Shown one piece after another: positions 17,581-25,678 of a stretch of 64,000 nt of DNA (position 1 is its first letter; each line of letters starts with the position of its first letter). Source of the stretch: Candidatus Thiodiazotropha sp. LNASS1 (lineage in GTDB: Bacteria; Pseudomonadota; Gammaproteobacteria; Chromatiales; Chromatiaceae); contig NZ_OZ156465.1 in the NCBI RefSeq assembly GCF_964212655.1, positions 868,001 to 932,000 of the forward strand, written 5' to 3'. Under the pieces are notes generated by a model that did no database searches, was not told the DNA's origin, and saw only the letters and a program-made list of their open reading frames with translations. Position numbers and translations under genes: made by a program.

Positions 17581-17814
17581 GGTTTCCCTCCTTATTGTTT
17601 GTTGACGAATGAGAGAATTTATCTACTTCTTATTCTTCTCGCTTAGGAATGATACACACAATGCTGATGATGCCAAACAAAAAAACGATATGTTATTGAC
17701 TGAGCGCAGAGGATTAATTTTGTTGATCAGTAATTACCCTGTATTTTATTGGTGGTTTTATCCTTTCTGTGATGACTTAGAATTTTTTTGAAAACGATAA
17801 TTTAACTGATCATG

Positions 17815-17830
17815 AATGATAATTATCATT
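17815..17830. promoter_or_regulatory. Fur-box-like perfect palindrome
   Basis: AATGATAATTATCATT is a perfect 16-bp palindrome containing GATAAT and ATTATC, the half-sites of the Fur consensus, but with a tighter spacing than the classical 19-bp box. It lies between two operons that together need 25 haem irons, so iron-responsive control would make sense. Confidence 0.5.
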
Positions 17831-17862
17831 GGAAAGATGGAACATCGTGATAGGATTATATG

Positions 17863-17884
17863 ACACGCCACACCTTCGGCGTGT
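17863..17884 (+). promoter_or_regulatory. Hairpin in the leader region of the HAO-like gene
   Basis: ACACGCC and GGCGTGT form a perfect 7-bp stem with an 8-nt loop, 117 bp upstream of the octahaem gene at 18001. No T-tract follows. It may be part of the 5' leader or the end of a small transcript. Confidence 0.35.
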
Positions 17885-18000
17885 AGAAAGAAGAACAAAA
17901 CAGCTGGACTGTCGTCAAGAATTCTCAATCACGAATAAAGGCCTCAGGCAGTATCTGGCTCGGATGTAGAAATTGACACTCCAGCTCAAGGAGACCGTTA

Positions 18001-19449
18001 ATGAGTCCATCCCAAGTGAGGCGTTTTCTACTCGGCATTCTAATCTGCTGCACCCCAGAACTCTTTGCCGCCAAGGTCAGTGTGGATCCCAGCGAATGGG
18101 GAGACCCCTTGGGCAAGGAGTGCATCAGCTGCCATGAGAAGAGTTCATCCGGTTTGACAAAACAGTGGCGTAAGAGTGCTCATGCTGAGGCGGGTGTCAA
18201 CTGCCTCGATTGTCACAAGGCCTCAATCGACGATAATGATGCGATCACCCATGAGGGACAGGTCATCGCCACCATCGTCTCCCCCCTGGATTGTTCCCGT
18301 TGCCATACTGTGGAGTATGAGCAACAGAGGGGATCGGTCCATTCCGAGGCGGTAGGCATCATCGAAAACAGGCTGCCTGCCCTGGCGGGACATGTGGGCG
18401 GCGATGCCATCGTGGCAGCCGGTTGCGATCAGTGCCACGGATCCAAGGTGGAAGTGCGGGTCGATGGTTCCCTGGATCCGCGAACCTGGCCCAATTCCGG
18501 TATCGGCAGGATCAATCCAGACGGCTCCAAGGGTTCCTGCTCATCCTGTCATGGCAAGCACCGTTTCTCCAAGGCTCAGGCCAGGGAACCAAGCGCCTGC
18601 ATCCGATGCCACTCCGGACCCGACTCACCCGACAAAGCGATCTATGAAGCATCGAAGCACGGTATGCAATTTGAAGCACACCGGGATGAAATGGCCCTGG
18701 AGAGTGACAACTGGGTTGCGGGTAAAGACTATGTTGCCGCACCCACCTGTGTAACCTGTCATATGGGTGCTGCCGGTAAACTGAAGGCAAACCACGATGT
18801 CGGTATGCGCAATGCGTGGAGCCTGAACACACCGGTCTCGATGAGGCAGCAGCTGGTGGTTTTCGAAGATGGTGAAAAAATCGAACTTCCCGAATCTCAA
18901 TCCCCCCCTCGACGCGGCAGCGAAATCAGCAAGGCGGACGGAAGCATGGGAAAGGTCAAGGCTGTCGCATCTCCTAAACGCAGACGCCAGGCGATGAAAT
19001 TGGTCTGCCTGGAGTGCCACAGCAAAGCCTTGACTGAGAGCTTCATGAATCAGTTTGACGACGTGGTAATACTGTTCAATGAAAAATTCGGTATTCCGGC
19101 AAAACGGATCATGCAGACCCTCTATTCCGATGGCCTGTTGACACCTGCCCCGTTTGACGAACCGATCGAATTCATCTACTGGGAGTTGTGGCACGATGAA
19201 GGAGCCCGCGCACGCCATGGCGCTTCGATGGCCAGTGCCAATCACACCTGGTGGGAAGGTATGTATCTGGTCGGAAGAAACTTCTATTCCCGGTTTCTAC
19301 CTCAACTGGAAAGGATTGCCGGCGAGGAGAAGGCCAAAGAGCTGATCCAGGCATATGTGACATCAAACGATCATCACCAATGGCTGGAGCAACCGCAAAA
19401 ATCCAACCCTATCCTCGGTTACGATATAAAAAGGCAAGCCGATGAGTAA
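18001..19449 (+). CDS. haoA: Octahaem hydroxylamine oxidoreductase-like cytochrome
   Basis: This 482-residue exported protein has eight CXXCH sites (CISCH, CLDCH, CSRCH, CDQCH, CSSCH, CIRCH, CVTCH, CLECH) in the HAO arrangement. The HAO hallmark near the C-terminus is present: WELWHDEGARARHGASM. The gene pair with a NapC/NrfH-type tetrahaem protein is the haoA-haoC arrangement of epsilonproteobacteria, where the enzyme lacks the crosslinked Tyr and works as a reductase of nitrite or hydroxylamine. Whether that Tyr is present here needs an alignment. A good AAGGAG site precedes the ATG; the stop overlaps the next start by 8 bp. Confidence 0.82.
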   Translation: MSPSQVRRFLLGILICCTPELFAAKVSVDPSEWGDPLGKECISCHEKSSSGLTKQWRKSAHAEAGVNCLDCHKASIDDNDAITHEGQVIATIVSPLDCSRCHTVEYEQQRGSVHSEAVGIIENRLPALAGHVGGDAIVAAGCDQCHGSKVEVRVDGSLDPRTWPNSGIGRINPDGSKGSCSSCHGKHRFSKAQAREPSACIRCHSGPDSPDKAIYEASKHGMQFEAHRDEMALESDNWVAGKDYVAAPTCVTCHMGAAGKLKANHDVGMRNAWSLNTPVSMRQQLVVFEDGEKIELPESQSPPRRGSEISKADGSMGKVKAVASPKRRRQAMKLVCLECHSKALTESFMNQFDDVVILFNEKFGIPAKRIMQTLYSDGLLTPAPFDEPIEFIYWELWHDEGARARHGASMASANHTWWEGMYLVGRNFYSRFLPQLERIAGEEKAKELIQAYVTSNDHHQWLEQPQKSNPILGYDIKRQADE

Positions 19450-20080
19450 GTGGAAATTGCCCTTATTTATTACCCGGCATGTACTCATAGCACTTGTTAT
19501 CGGCGGTATTGCCGGGATCGGATTCATGTTGTTTCTGATTGAATTTGACGAGCTCACGAGTTCCGAAGCATTTTGCACCACCTGTCATTCCATGGAGATC
19601 GCGGCAGAAACCTACCGCTCATCGACACACTATAATCCTGTATCCGGTGTGCGCGCATCCTGTGGCGACTGTCATGTCTCCGAAGGTGTTTTTACCGCCA
19701 CATGGGATCATTTCCTTGGTGGCAAGGATCTCCTGACCCAGATCTCGGGAAAGCTGTTTGGACCGGATTACGATGATCCGGTGATCAATACCCTGCATCT
19801 GCCTGAGGCGGCTTTCGCTGCCAGAGAATGGTTCAAGGCCAGGGACTCGGCCACCTGTAAGCGCTGCCATGTATTGGAAGCGATTCAAGGTAAGCGGGCT
19901 GATACCAATACCATCCATCGGGAGGAGACCAAAGGCAAAAGCTGCATCGACTGTCATATCAATCTGGTACACAGAAAGGTACCGGACGAGCAGACCTTCA
20001 AGAGAGAACGCTGGCTACAGATGGTTGAAGAGGAGTTCGGATTGGAACCTGGCAGTGCACAGCGGTTGCTGGCTGAATAA
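19442..20080 (+). CDS. haoC: NapC/NrfH-type tetrahaem quinol dehydrogenase
   Basis: This 212-residue protein has one N-terminal membrane anchor (about 10-32) and four CXXCH sites (CTTCH, CGDCH, CKRCH, CIDCH), the size and layout of NapC/NrfH/cytochrome cM552. It takes electrons from (or gives them to) the quinone pool on behalf of a periplasmic multihaem enzyme. The 8-bp overlap with the HAO-like gene makes that enzyme the partner. The pairing suggests reduction rather than ammonia oxidation, since no ammonia monooxygenase genes are seen here. Confidence 0.88.
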   Translation: MSKWKLPLFITRHVLIALVIGGIAGIGFMLFLIEFDELTSSEAFCTTCHSMEIAAETYRSSTHYNPVSGVRASCGDCHVSEGVFTATWDHFLGGKDLLTQISGKLFGPDYDDPVINTLHLPEAAFAAREWFKARDSATCKRCHVLEAIQGKRADTNTIHREETKGKSCIDCHINLVHRKVPDEQTFKRERWLQMVEEEFGLEPGSAQRLLAE

Positions 20081-20115
20081 GCAACAAGCTTATCCAACCA
20101 CCATCCAGCTGCTAG

Positions 20116-20346
20116 CTATTGGATACAATCCTTGAAACTCTTGCCGGGGATCAGACTCAGTACCGTCGCAACCAACATCACAAGCGGACTGATCAATACC
20201 ATTCCCAATGCAATTGGCTGGAGAATCAGGAGTACAAAGTTTGAAGCGGTCCAATGCGCGATGACTTCAATCAGCATACCGCCGATCAGAAGCACACCGG
20301 CCAGTGTGACAACACCTCGAAGATGTTTACAGTTCAGAAATGACAT
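20116..20346 (-). CDS. Small membrane protein of unknown function
   Basis: This 76-residue protein has two hydrophobic helices (about 13-30 and 36-60) and a basic C-terminus. I chose the ATG at 20346, where GTGAGG lies upstream; a longer frame to 20418 lacks a site. I do not recognise the family. It is convergent with the HAO-like operon. It could be a small respiratory or stress membrane protein, but nothing shows this. Confidence 0.55.
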   Translation of the reverse strand: MSFLNCKHLRGVVTLAGVLLIGGMLIEVIAHWTASNFVLLILQPIALGMVLISPLVMLVATVLSLIPGKSFKDCIQ

Positions 20347-20774
20347 GATACACCTCACTACTCGCGTATTAGTCATTGATAATATAATGACGAACAATCC
20401 ATGAATGGTCACTGACAATTCTCAACGACTATCGATCATCAGCCTTTGACCACAAATCGCTATACATATTATCGGCATATATTAATATTTCATGATTTAA
20501 TTATATACCTTTTTCACGATTTTTGATTGTTATTGTGATATCCGTCAACAAATCATGCGCATCACTATATGATACGTCCCTATTTTTTTATTTATTTCTG
20601 TAAGTTACGACAATTAAGGATGAGCATTTGACAGTTACAGCGTCTAATGTCGGGTTATTAATGATTGGTTTAAACCGGTGATTCCGCCATAAAATGTTCG
20701 TTCGGCAGATTTATGCATCTATCTTATTGTTTTGTATATACTTAATACCTCATAAGTCAGCCTTGCTATCGACT
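20347..20774. other. AT-rich intergenic region
   Basis: 428 bp with many short T/A runs and no convincing frame, RNA gene or terminator. It holds the promoter of the small membrane protein and the 3' end of the cupin transcript. I see nothing else in it. Confidence 0.5.
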
Positions 20775-21155
20775 TTAAGCGATTTCAGTTTCATCCAGCT
20801 CGATGTAGTCCCCCCGTTGAAATCGCGGTGTACAAAGCGCAAGAAATATCAAATCCTCGTCGCCCGTATTGCATATCCGTTGATAACAGCCTGAGGGAAT
20901 CAACACCACATCCCCGGCACTAACGATCTGTATCGGCAGCCCCTCGACCTCCACCCTTCCCATTCCACTGAGGATGCAGTAGCGCTCAACGCTATGATTC
21001 AATCGATGCAGCCGGGTGGTTACGCCGGGTTCAACTCTGGCGCGTGCGATCGACAGGTCACCATCCTCCTCATGATTCGACAGTTCGTTGATATAACAGC
21101 CTTCTTGGAAAAAGTACTCCTTTGACGCATCATGCCGTAAGATTTTTGCCTGCAT
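20775..21155 (-). CDS. Cupin-domain protein
   Basis: This 126-residue single-domain cupin has the two metal-binding motifs in near-standard form (TTRLHRLNHSVERYCILSG with two His and a Glu, then PSGCYQRICNTGDEDL, where the usual His is Gln/Arg-like). It is similar to small mannose-6-phosphate-isomerase-type cupins used as sugar-binding or regulatory proteins. The ATG at 21155 follows GGGAGGCAGT. It is divergent from the aminotransferase gene with a 51-bp gap that must hold both promoters. Confidence 0.75.
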   Translation of the reverse strand: MQAKILRHDASKEYFFQEGCYINELSNHEEDGDLSIARARVEPGVTTRLHRLNHSVERYCILSGMGRVEVEGLPIQIVSAGDVVLIPSGCYQRICNTGDEDLIFLALCTPRFQRGDYIELDETEIA

Positions 21156-21206
21156 ACTGCCTCCCGGGTAAGCCATATCGTCGGCAACATAACATAGAGG
21201 TCATTT

Positions 21207-22322
21207 GTGTCACTATTTTCACTCGATCCGGCCATCATCTACCTGAACCATGCCGCTGTTGCGCCCTGGCCGGAACGCACTGTCGCCGAAGTGGTTCGAT
21301 TTGCACAGGAAAACGGATTCAAGGGCTCCTCCCACTATGCGCGCTGGCTAGGGGTCGAGGGCGAACTGCGCAGCTTACTGGCGCAGTTGATCAATGCGCC
21401 GTCAGATAATGACATTGCCTTACTGAAAAGCACATCCGAAGGCCTGTCGATGATTGCATATGGCCTCGATTGGCAGTCGGGTGACAATATCGTGTCGATC
21501 GCCCAGGAGTTTCCTTCCAATCGCATCGTCTGGGAATCACTCCGGAACCAGGGCGTCGAACTCCGGTTACTGGATCTGAATCAGAGTCAAGATCCGGAAA
21601 AAGACCTGATCGCACTGTGTGACGATAAAACACGACTATTGTCAGTGAGTTCTGTTCAATATGCGGCAGGAGAGCGACTGCAGCTGAAGGGCTTGGGCGA
21701 ATATTGCAGGACCCATGATGTGATCTTCGTGGTCGATGCCATTCAGAGTCTGGGCGCATTCCCCTTCGATCTGTCGGAGTGTCATGCCGATATTGTGGTG
21801 GCTGACGGTCATAAATGGATGCTGGGACCGGAAGGTGTCGCTCTCTTCTATTGCGACTCGGCACTGCGGCCACGACTCAAGCTGCACCAGTTTGGCTGGC
21901 ATATGGTGGAAGCCATGGGGGATTTCGATCGTATCGATTGGCAACCGGCAGATAGCGCGAGACGATTTGAGTGCGGCAGTTCGAACATGCTGGGTATCCA
22001 CGCACTGCGTGCGAGTCTCAGTCTCATCCACGAGCTCGGACTGGATAGAATCTCTACTGACATCACCAGAAATGCCGAATTCGTTATCGATCAAGTGGAC
22101 ACAGCAGGATTTGAACTGCTGACCCCGAGAGAACCACTGAAACGGGCAGGAATCGTAACATTCCGCGTACCCGATAGAGATAACCATGCCCTTTATCAAG
22201 GCCTTATGCAGCAGCAGGTTGTGTGTGCATTTCGCGGCGGCGGAATTCGCTTCTCACCCCATTTTTACAACCATGAAGAGGGAATAGAAACGGCATTCAA
22301 ACGCCTGTCGGAACTGCTTTAG
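21207..22322 (+). CDS. Class V aminotransferase (cysteine-desulfurase-like PLP enzyme)
   Basis: This 371-residue PLP enzyme starts at GTG with AGAGG upstream. The family features are IYLNHAAVAP at the N-terminus, STSEGLSMIAYG, FVVDAIQSLGAFPFD and the Schiff-base Lys203 in ADGHKWMLGPEG. This matches the SufS/NifS/CsdA-like isopenicillin-epimerase subgroup, but no Cys sits in an obvious desulfurase loop, so the reaction is uncertain. It could be a desulfurase, a selenocysteine lyase or an aminotransferase. Confidence 0.82.
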   Translation: MSLFSLDPAIIYLNHAAVAPWPERTVAEVVRFAQENGFKGSSHYARWLGVEGELRSLLAQLINAPSDNDIALLKSTSEGLSMIAYGLDWQSGDNIVSIAQEFPSNRIVWESLRNQGVELRLLDLNQSQDPEKDLIALCDDKTRLLSVSSVQYAAGERLQLKGLGEYCRTHDVIFVVDAIQSLGAFPFDLSECHADIVVADGHKWMLGPEGVALFYCDSALRPRLKLHQFGWHMVEAMGDFDRIDWQPADSARRFECGSSNMLGIHALRASLSLIHELGLDRISTDITRNAEFVIDQVDTAGFELLTPREPLKRAGIVTFRVPDRDNHALYQGLMQQQVVCAFRGGGIRFSPHFYNHEEGIETAFKRLSELL

Positions 22323-22465
22323 AACCAGAATATTAAAGATCGATTATTTAATGATTTAAATCAAGCAAAAAAACTATCACTGGCATATAGTATTTAACAG
22401 GTTCAAGGAACAGCACCATAACAGGCCATGAACCGACACAATAATAAATAGGGGTGTTGAGGCTG

Positions 22466-22482
22466 GGTGGTAACTCACCACC
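22466..22482 (+). promoter_or_regulatory. Hairpin in the 5' leader of the sulfur globule protein gene
   Basis: GGTGGT and ACCACC form a 6-bp stem around AACTC, 42 bp upstream of the start codon and before the AAGGAGA site. Abundant structural proteins often carry such 5' hairpins for mRNA stability; that role is inference. The remaining sequence from 22323 holds no other clear site. Confidence 0.35.
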
Positions 22483-22523
22483 TGACGAGATATTAGAAAG
22501 TGATATGAAGGAGACATTGTGCC

Positions 22524-22850
22524 ATGAAAAAAACCTTAAAAACTGCTGCTGTAGCTGCAATCGCCGGATCCGCTCTGTTGACTACTCTACCCGCTCAGGC
22601 ATTCTGGGGTCCTTTTGATTGGTTTGATGACGACGACTGGTATGGGCCTGGATATGGACCTTGGGGCTATCCCGGCTACTATGGCTATCCCGGCTACGGC
22701 TATGGCTATCCCGGCTACGGTTATGGCTATCCCGGCTACGGTTATGGCTATCCTGGCTACGGTTATGGCTATCCGGCCTACGGTTATGGCTATCCCTATG
22801 CCGCTCCAGCCGCTCCAGCTGCCCCGGCGGCTCCGGCAGAAAGCCAATAA
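22524..22850 (+). CDS. Sulfur globule protein-like secreted Gly/Tyr/Pro-repeat protein
   Basis: This 108-residue protein has a signal peptide (cleavage near AQAFWG) and a mature part of Gly-Tyr-Pro repeats, with a short acidic segment (FDDDDW) and an Ala-Pro tail. The FWGP start after cleavage and the Gly/Tyr-rich low-complexity sequence match the CV1/CV2 sulfur globule proteins of Allochromatium, which coat periplasmic sulfur droplets. AAGGAGACAT precedes the ATG and a strong terminator follows, as expected for a single highly expressed gene. Similar Gly/Tyr-rich proteins with other roles exist, so the call rests on composition and signal peptide. Confidence 0.75.
   Translation: MKKTLKTAAVAAIAGSALLTTLPAQAFWGPFDWFDDDDWYGPGYGPWGYPGYYGYPGYGYGYPGYGYGYPGYGYGYPGYGYGYPAYGYGYPYAAPAAPAAPAAPAESQ
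22665..22796 (+). repeat. 21-bp tandem repeats coding GYPGYGY
   Basis: Unit: GGCTATCCCGGCTACGGTTA plus T, in frame, about six copies with one or two silent or missense changes each (one copy has GYPAYGY). Such arrays change length easily by slippage or recombination, so copy number may vary between strains. Confidence 0.9.
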
Positions 22851-22875
22851 CTACAATCCAACCGATAAAAAACTT

Positions 22876-22901
22876 GCCCCGCCCCTGTGGCGGGGCTTTT
22901 T
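22876..22901 (+). terminator. Intrinsic terminator of the sulfur globule protein gene
   Basis: GCCCCGCC and GGCGGGGC form an 8-bp GC stem around CCTGT, followed by TTTTT. The last T abuts the ATG of hypE at 22902. Confidence 0.88.
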
Positions 22902-23915
22902 ATGACACTTCAAGACACACACATCTCGCTTGCCCACGGTAATGGCGGGCGCTACATGCGGGAGCTGATCGAATCCCTGTTTGCGCGCTACCTGAAAAAC
23001 GCCAATCTGGACATCCAGGCAGATGCAGCCGTACTGCCTGGCTTGAATAACGGTGACCTGCTCTTCACAACCGATGGATTTACCGTCCAACCTCTGGAGT
23101 TTCCGGGGGGCGACATCGGCTCCCTGGCCGTCCATGGCACAGTCAATGACTTGGCGGTGAGCGGTGCGATACCGAAATATCTCAGTCTCAACGCCTTTAT
23201 TGAGGAGGGTTTCGAGCTGGCACGGCTGGAAGGCATCATAAAGAGCATCGCCTATGCCGCAAATGCTGTTGGAGTTCAGGTGGTAGCCGGTGACACAAAA
23301 GTGGTCAGGCGCGGCGAGGGTGGCGGAATCTATCTGGCGACAACCGGCATCGGCCTACGCGATGATCGGCTAAACCTTGGCGTGGGTATGATCGAACCAG
23401 GCGACAAACTGCTGGTCAGCGGTCCTGTCGGCGATCACGGAATTGCCGTAATGCTGGCGCGTGAACAGTTCGGATTGCGGGGGGACGTGAAATCCGATGC
23501 AGGCTCAGTTCTGCCATTTACGCAAGCCCTGCTCGATTTGCCGGGTCTGCGTTTCATGCGCGATCCGACACGGGGAGGCGTTGCAACCGTGGCCCATGAA
23601 ATCTGCCGGGCCACAGGCTTGCAGGTCCGACTTGATCAGGCAGCCATTCCGGTGCGCGACCCGGTCAATTCCGTATGCGAGATGCTCGGCTATGATCCGC
23701 TCTTTCTGGCCTGTGAAGGACGTGTCGTAGCCGTGGTTGCCGCCGATCAGGCAGACGCGGCCCTGGGGTGTTGGAAAAATCTGCCTGGTGGCGACATGGT
23801 GTCATTGATTGGTGAGACACGACAGGAAGATCCCTATGTCATCCTGGAAACTGACCTGGGAGGGGCGCGCATCCTCGAAGAGTTGGAGGATGACCCGCTA
23901 CCCAGGATCTGCTAG
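22902..23915 (+). CDS. hypE: Hydrogenase maturation protein HypE
   Basis: This 337-residue protein of the PurM/AIR-synthase-like fold has the HypE N-terminus (ISLAHGNGGRYMRELIESLF), phosphate-binding GDTKVV and DPTRGGVATVAHE, and the C-terminal PRIC, whose Cys receives the carbamoyl group and is dehydrated to the thiocyanate that becomes cyanide on NiFe hydrogenase. The ATG at 22902 comes right after the preceding terminator, and its only possible ribosome binding site (GGGG) lies inside the terminator stem. No other hyp or hydrogenase gene is near. Confidence 0.92.
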   Translation: MTLQDTHISLAHGNGGRYMRELIESLFARYLKNANLDIQADAAVLPGLNNGDLLFTTDGFTVQPLEFPGGDIGSLAVHGTVNDLAVSGAIPKYLSLNAFIEEGFELARLEGIIKSIAYAANAVGVQVVAGDTKVVRRGEGGGIYLATTGIGLRDDRLNLGVGMIEPGDKLLVSGPVGDHGIAVMLAREQFGLRGDVKSDAGSVLPFTQALLDLPGLRFMRDPTRGGVATVAHEICRATGLQVRLDQAAIPVRDPVNSVCEMLGYDPLFLACEGRVVAVVAADQADAALGCWKNLPGGDMVSLIGETRQEDPYVILETDLGGARILEELEDDPLPRIC

Positions 23916-23943
23916 ATCCTGGCGCAGCGTTCTATACCTGCCG

Positions 23944-24933
23944 TTATTGGATTGAAAAACCGCCACCCAATCCGCCAATTGTGGTCAGCACTTCCGCGGC
24001 ACCGGCACCGATATTACGCGCAAGGCGCTCCCAAACATCCTCTTTCGGCGTAAAATCGACTATCTCTTCCGCACCGATGACCTCTCGGGCCACATAACTG
24101 CTGCTGCCGAACTCATCGATAAGCCCCATCTCCCTAGCCTCCTCTCCGTTCCAGAAAAGTCCGCTGAAGAGTTCCGGGTATTCTGCAGCCTTGAGACGAT
24201 CCCCCCTGCCCTCCTTGACGGTAGCGATAAACTGCTCATGGAGTTGATCCAGCATCTGCTGGATATAACCTTTATCGGTCTCGTTCAATGGTGAGAAAGG
24301 ATCGAGAATGCCCTTGTTCTCGCCGGCGGTGAGCAGTCGTCGTTCGATACCCAGCTCCCGCATGCCGTCTACAAAGCCGAATCCGTTGATCAATACCCCG
24401 ATTGAACCGACGAGACTGCCCTCGTCGGCATAGATTCTATCGGCGGCAACTGCGATGTAGTAGCCCCCGGAGGCACAGACATCCGCGACCACGGCATACA
24501 CCGGAATCTTGGGGTATTTTTCTTTCAATCGAGTTATCTCGCGATTGATGTAACGGGATTGGACCGGACTGCCACCCGGTGTGTTCATCCTTAAAATGAC
24601 CCCTTTGGTCTTTTCGTCCTCAAATGCAGTACGCAGGCCGGTGACAATGTTGTCCGCACTCGCCTTGGTCTCAGAGGAGATCAAGCCTTTCACTTCGACC
24701 AGTGCGGTATGCTCCTCCGCGTCGGTTTTCGCCACCTGCAGCTTATCGCCCCAGAGAAATACCCCCAGTATCAAAAACAGATAGCCGAATGTGAGCAATT
24801 TGAAAAAGATTCCCCATCGGCGACTGCGACGATTTTCTGTCACCGTCGCCATCACCATCTGGTTCAGCAGATCCCGTTCCCAACTACTGGGCTCGGACTG
24901 ATTCCTATGCGCTCCCTTGTTGCTTTCAGACAT
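23944..24933 (-). CDS. sppA: Signal peptide peptidase SppA, S49 family
   Basis: This 329-residue protein has one membrane anchor (about 45-65) and a single S49 protease domain. The Ser nucleophile lies in DVCASGGYYIAVAADRIYA and the general-base Lys in TAGENKGILDPFSPL, the layout of short SppA/SohB proteins. It cleaves remnant signal peptides in the inner membrane. It is convergent with hypE and monocistronic as far as can be seen. Confidence 0.92.
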   Translation of the reverse strand: MSESNKGAHRNQSEPSSWERDLLNQMVMATVTENRRSRRWGIFFKLLTFGYLFLILGVFLWGDKLQVAKTDAEEHTALVEVKGLISSETKASADNIVTGLRTAFEDEKTKGVILRMNTPGGSPVQSRYINREITRLKEKYPKIPVYAVVADVCASGGYYIAVAADRIYADEGSLVGSIGVLINGFGFVDGMRELGIERRLLTAGENKGILDPFSPLNETDKGYIQQMLDQLHEQFIATVKEGRGDRLKAAEYPELFSGLFWNGEEAREMGLIDEFGSSSYVAREVIGAEEIVDFTPKEDVWERLARNIGAGAAEVLTTIGGLGGGFSIQ

Positions 24934-25027
24934 GAGAAATACCCTTAAGTAATTTATATAAATATGGATTTTTAAATATAGCTTTCATGCTATGAATCAA
25001 TCATCTTAAAGCAGCTGATGACTCAGG

Positions 25028-25678
25028 TCAGCCACTGTTCAACCATCTAGGAATCTCCGTAATACGGTCCACGCAGGCGAGTGGTTTATGTTTTAACAAT
25101 CGCTCCAGACTGTGGGTGCCATAGGTCACGCCCAAAGCGGGCATGCCGGCATTGACGGCCATCTCAAGATCATACTCCGTATCCCCTATCATCAGTGCCT
25201 GCCGGGGTTCAATCCCGGTCTGCTCGAGAATCTGGTTCAACATTTCCGGATGGGGTTTGGAAAAGGTTTCATCGGCACACCGGGTCAGATGAAAAAAGTC
25301 GGCCAGGCCGGTCGTCTCAAGGGCATAGTCCAATCCTTTACGGCCCTTTCCGGTAGCGACTGCCAGAAGATAACCCTGTTGCGACAGCTCATCGAGCACC
25401 TCCCGGGCACCTTCAAAAAGCTGCGATGGAGAGCCGTTGTTCTCGAAAAAGTGGACCCTATAGCGGGCGGCGATTTCGAGATGCAGGCCCTCTCTACCGC
25501 CAGGGAACAAGGTATTGACTGCTTCGAGCAATCCAAGACCAATGATGTCCCGAATCGCATCCTGGCTGGGCGCCGGCAGATTCAGGTCTCTCACCGCAGC
25601 TTCGACACACTCGATTATGTGCGCCTCTGAATCCATTAAAGTTCCATCCCAATCAAAGACTAATAATTCATATTTCAT
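25028..25678 (-). CDS. HAD-family hydrolase, phosphoglycolate-phosphatase-like
   Basis: This 216-residue protein carries the HAD motifs FDWDGTLMDSE (nucleophile Asp and acid Asp), a Ser/Thr-Lys in the middle (VATGKGRKGLDYAL) and GDTEYDLEMAVNAGMPALGV. The cap is helical, as in Gph/PGP. I chose the ATG at 25678 because the conserved motif starts right after it; it overlaps the rluC stop by 11 bp, so the two genes are translationally coupled. The physiological substrate is not readable. Confidence 0.85.
   Translation of the reverse strand: MKYELLVFDWDGTLMDSEAHIIECVEAAVRDLNLPAPSQDAIRDIIGLGLLEAVNTLFPGGREGLHLEIAARYRVHFFENNGSPSQLFEGAREVLDELSQQGYLLAVATGKGRKGLDYALETTGLADFFHLTRCADETFSKPHPEMLNQILEQTGIEPRQALMIGDTEYDLEMAVNAGMPALGVTYGTHSLERLLKHKPLACVDRITEIPRWLNSG

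Larger units (their letters stand above)
17581..18000. other. Divergent control region of the two cytochrome operons
   Basis: This 420-bp AT-rich stretch holds no gene. It must contain the promoters of both multihaem operons. I see a 16-bp palindrome (17815-17830), a hairpin (17863-17884) and the AAGGAG site for the plus-strand gene near 17988. No convincing FNR-type TTGAT-N4-ATCAA site was found. Confidence 0.6.

Noticed and set aside
17690-17740. TTGATCAGTAATTA considered as an FNR site
   Set aside because: The second half-site does not fit ATCAA at the required spacing.
22665-22796. Tandem array considered as CRISPR
   Set aside because: The 21-bp units are contiguous without spacers and code an in-frame protein repeat.
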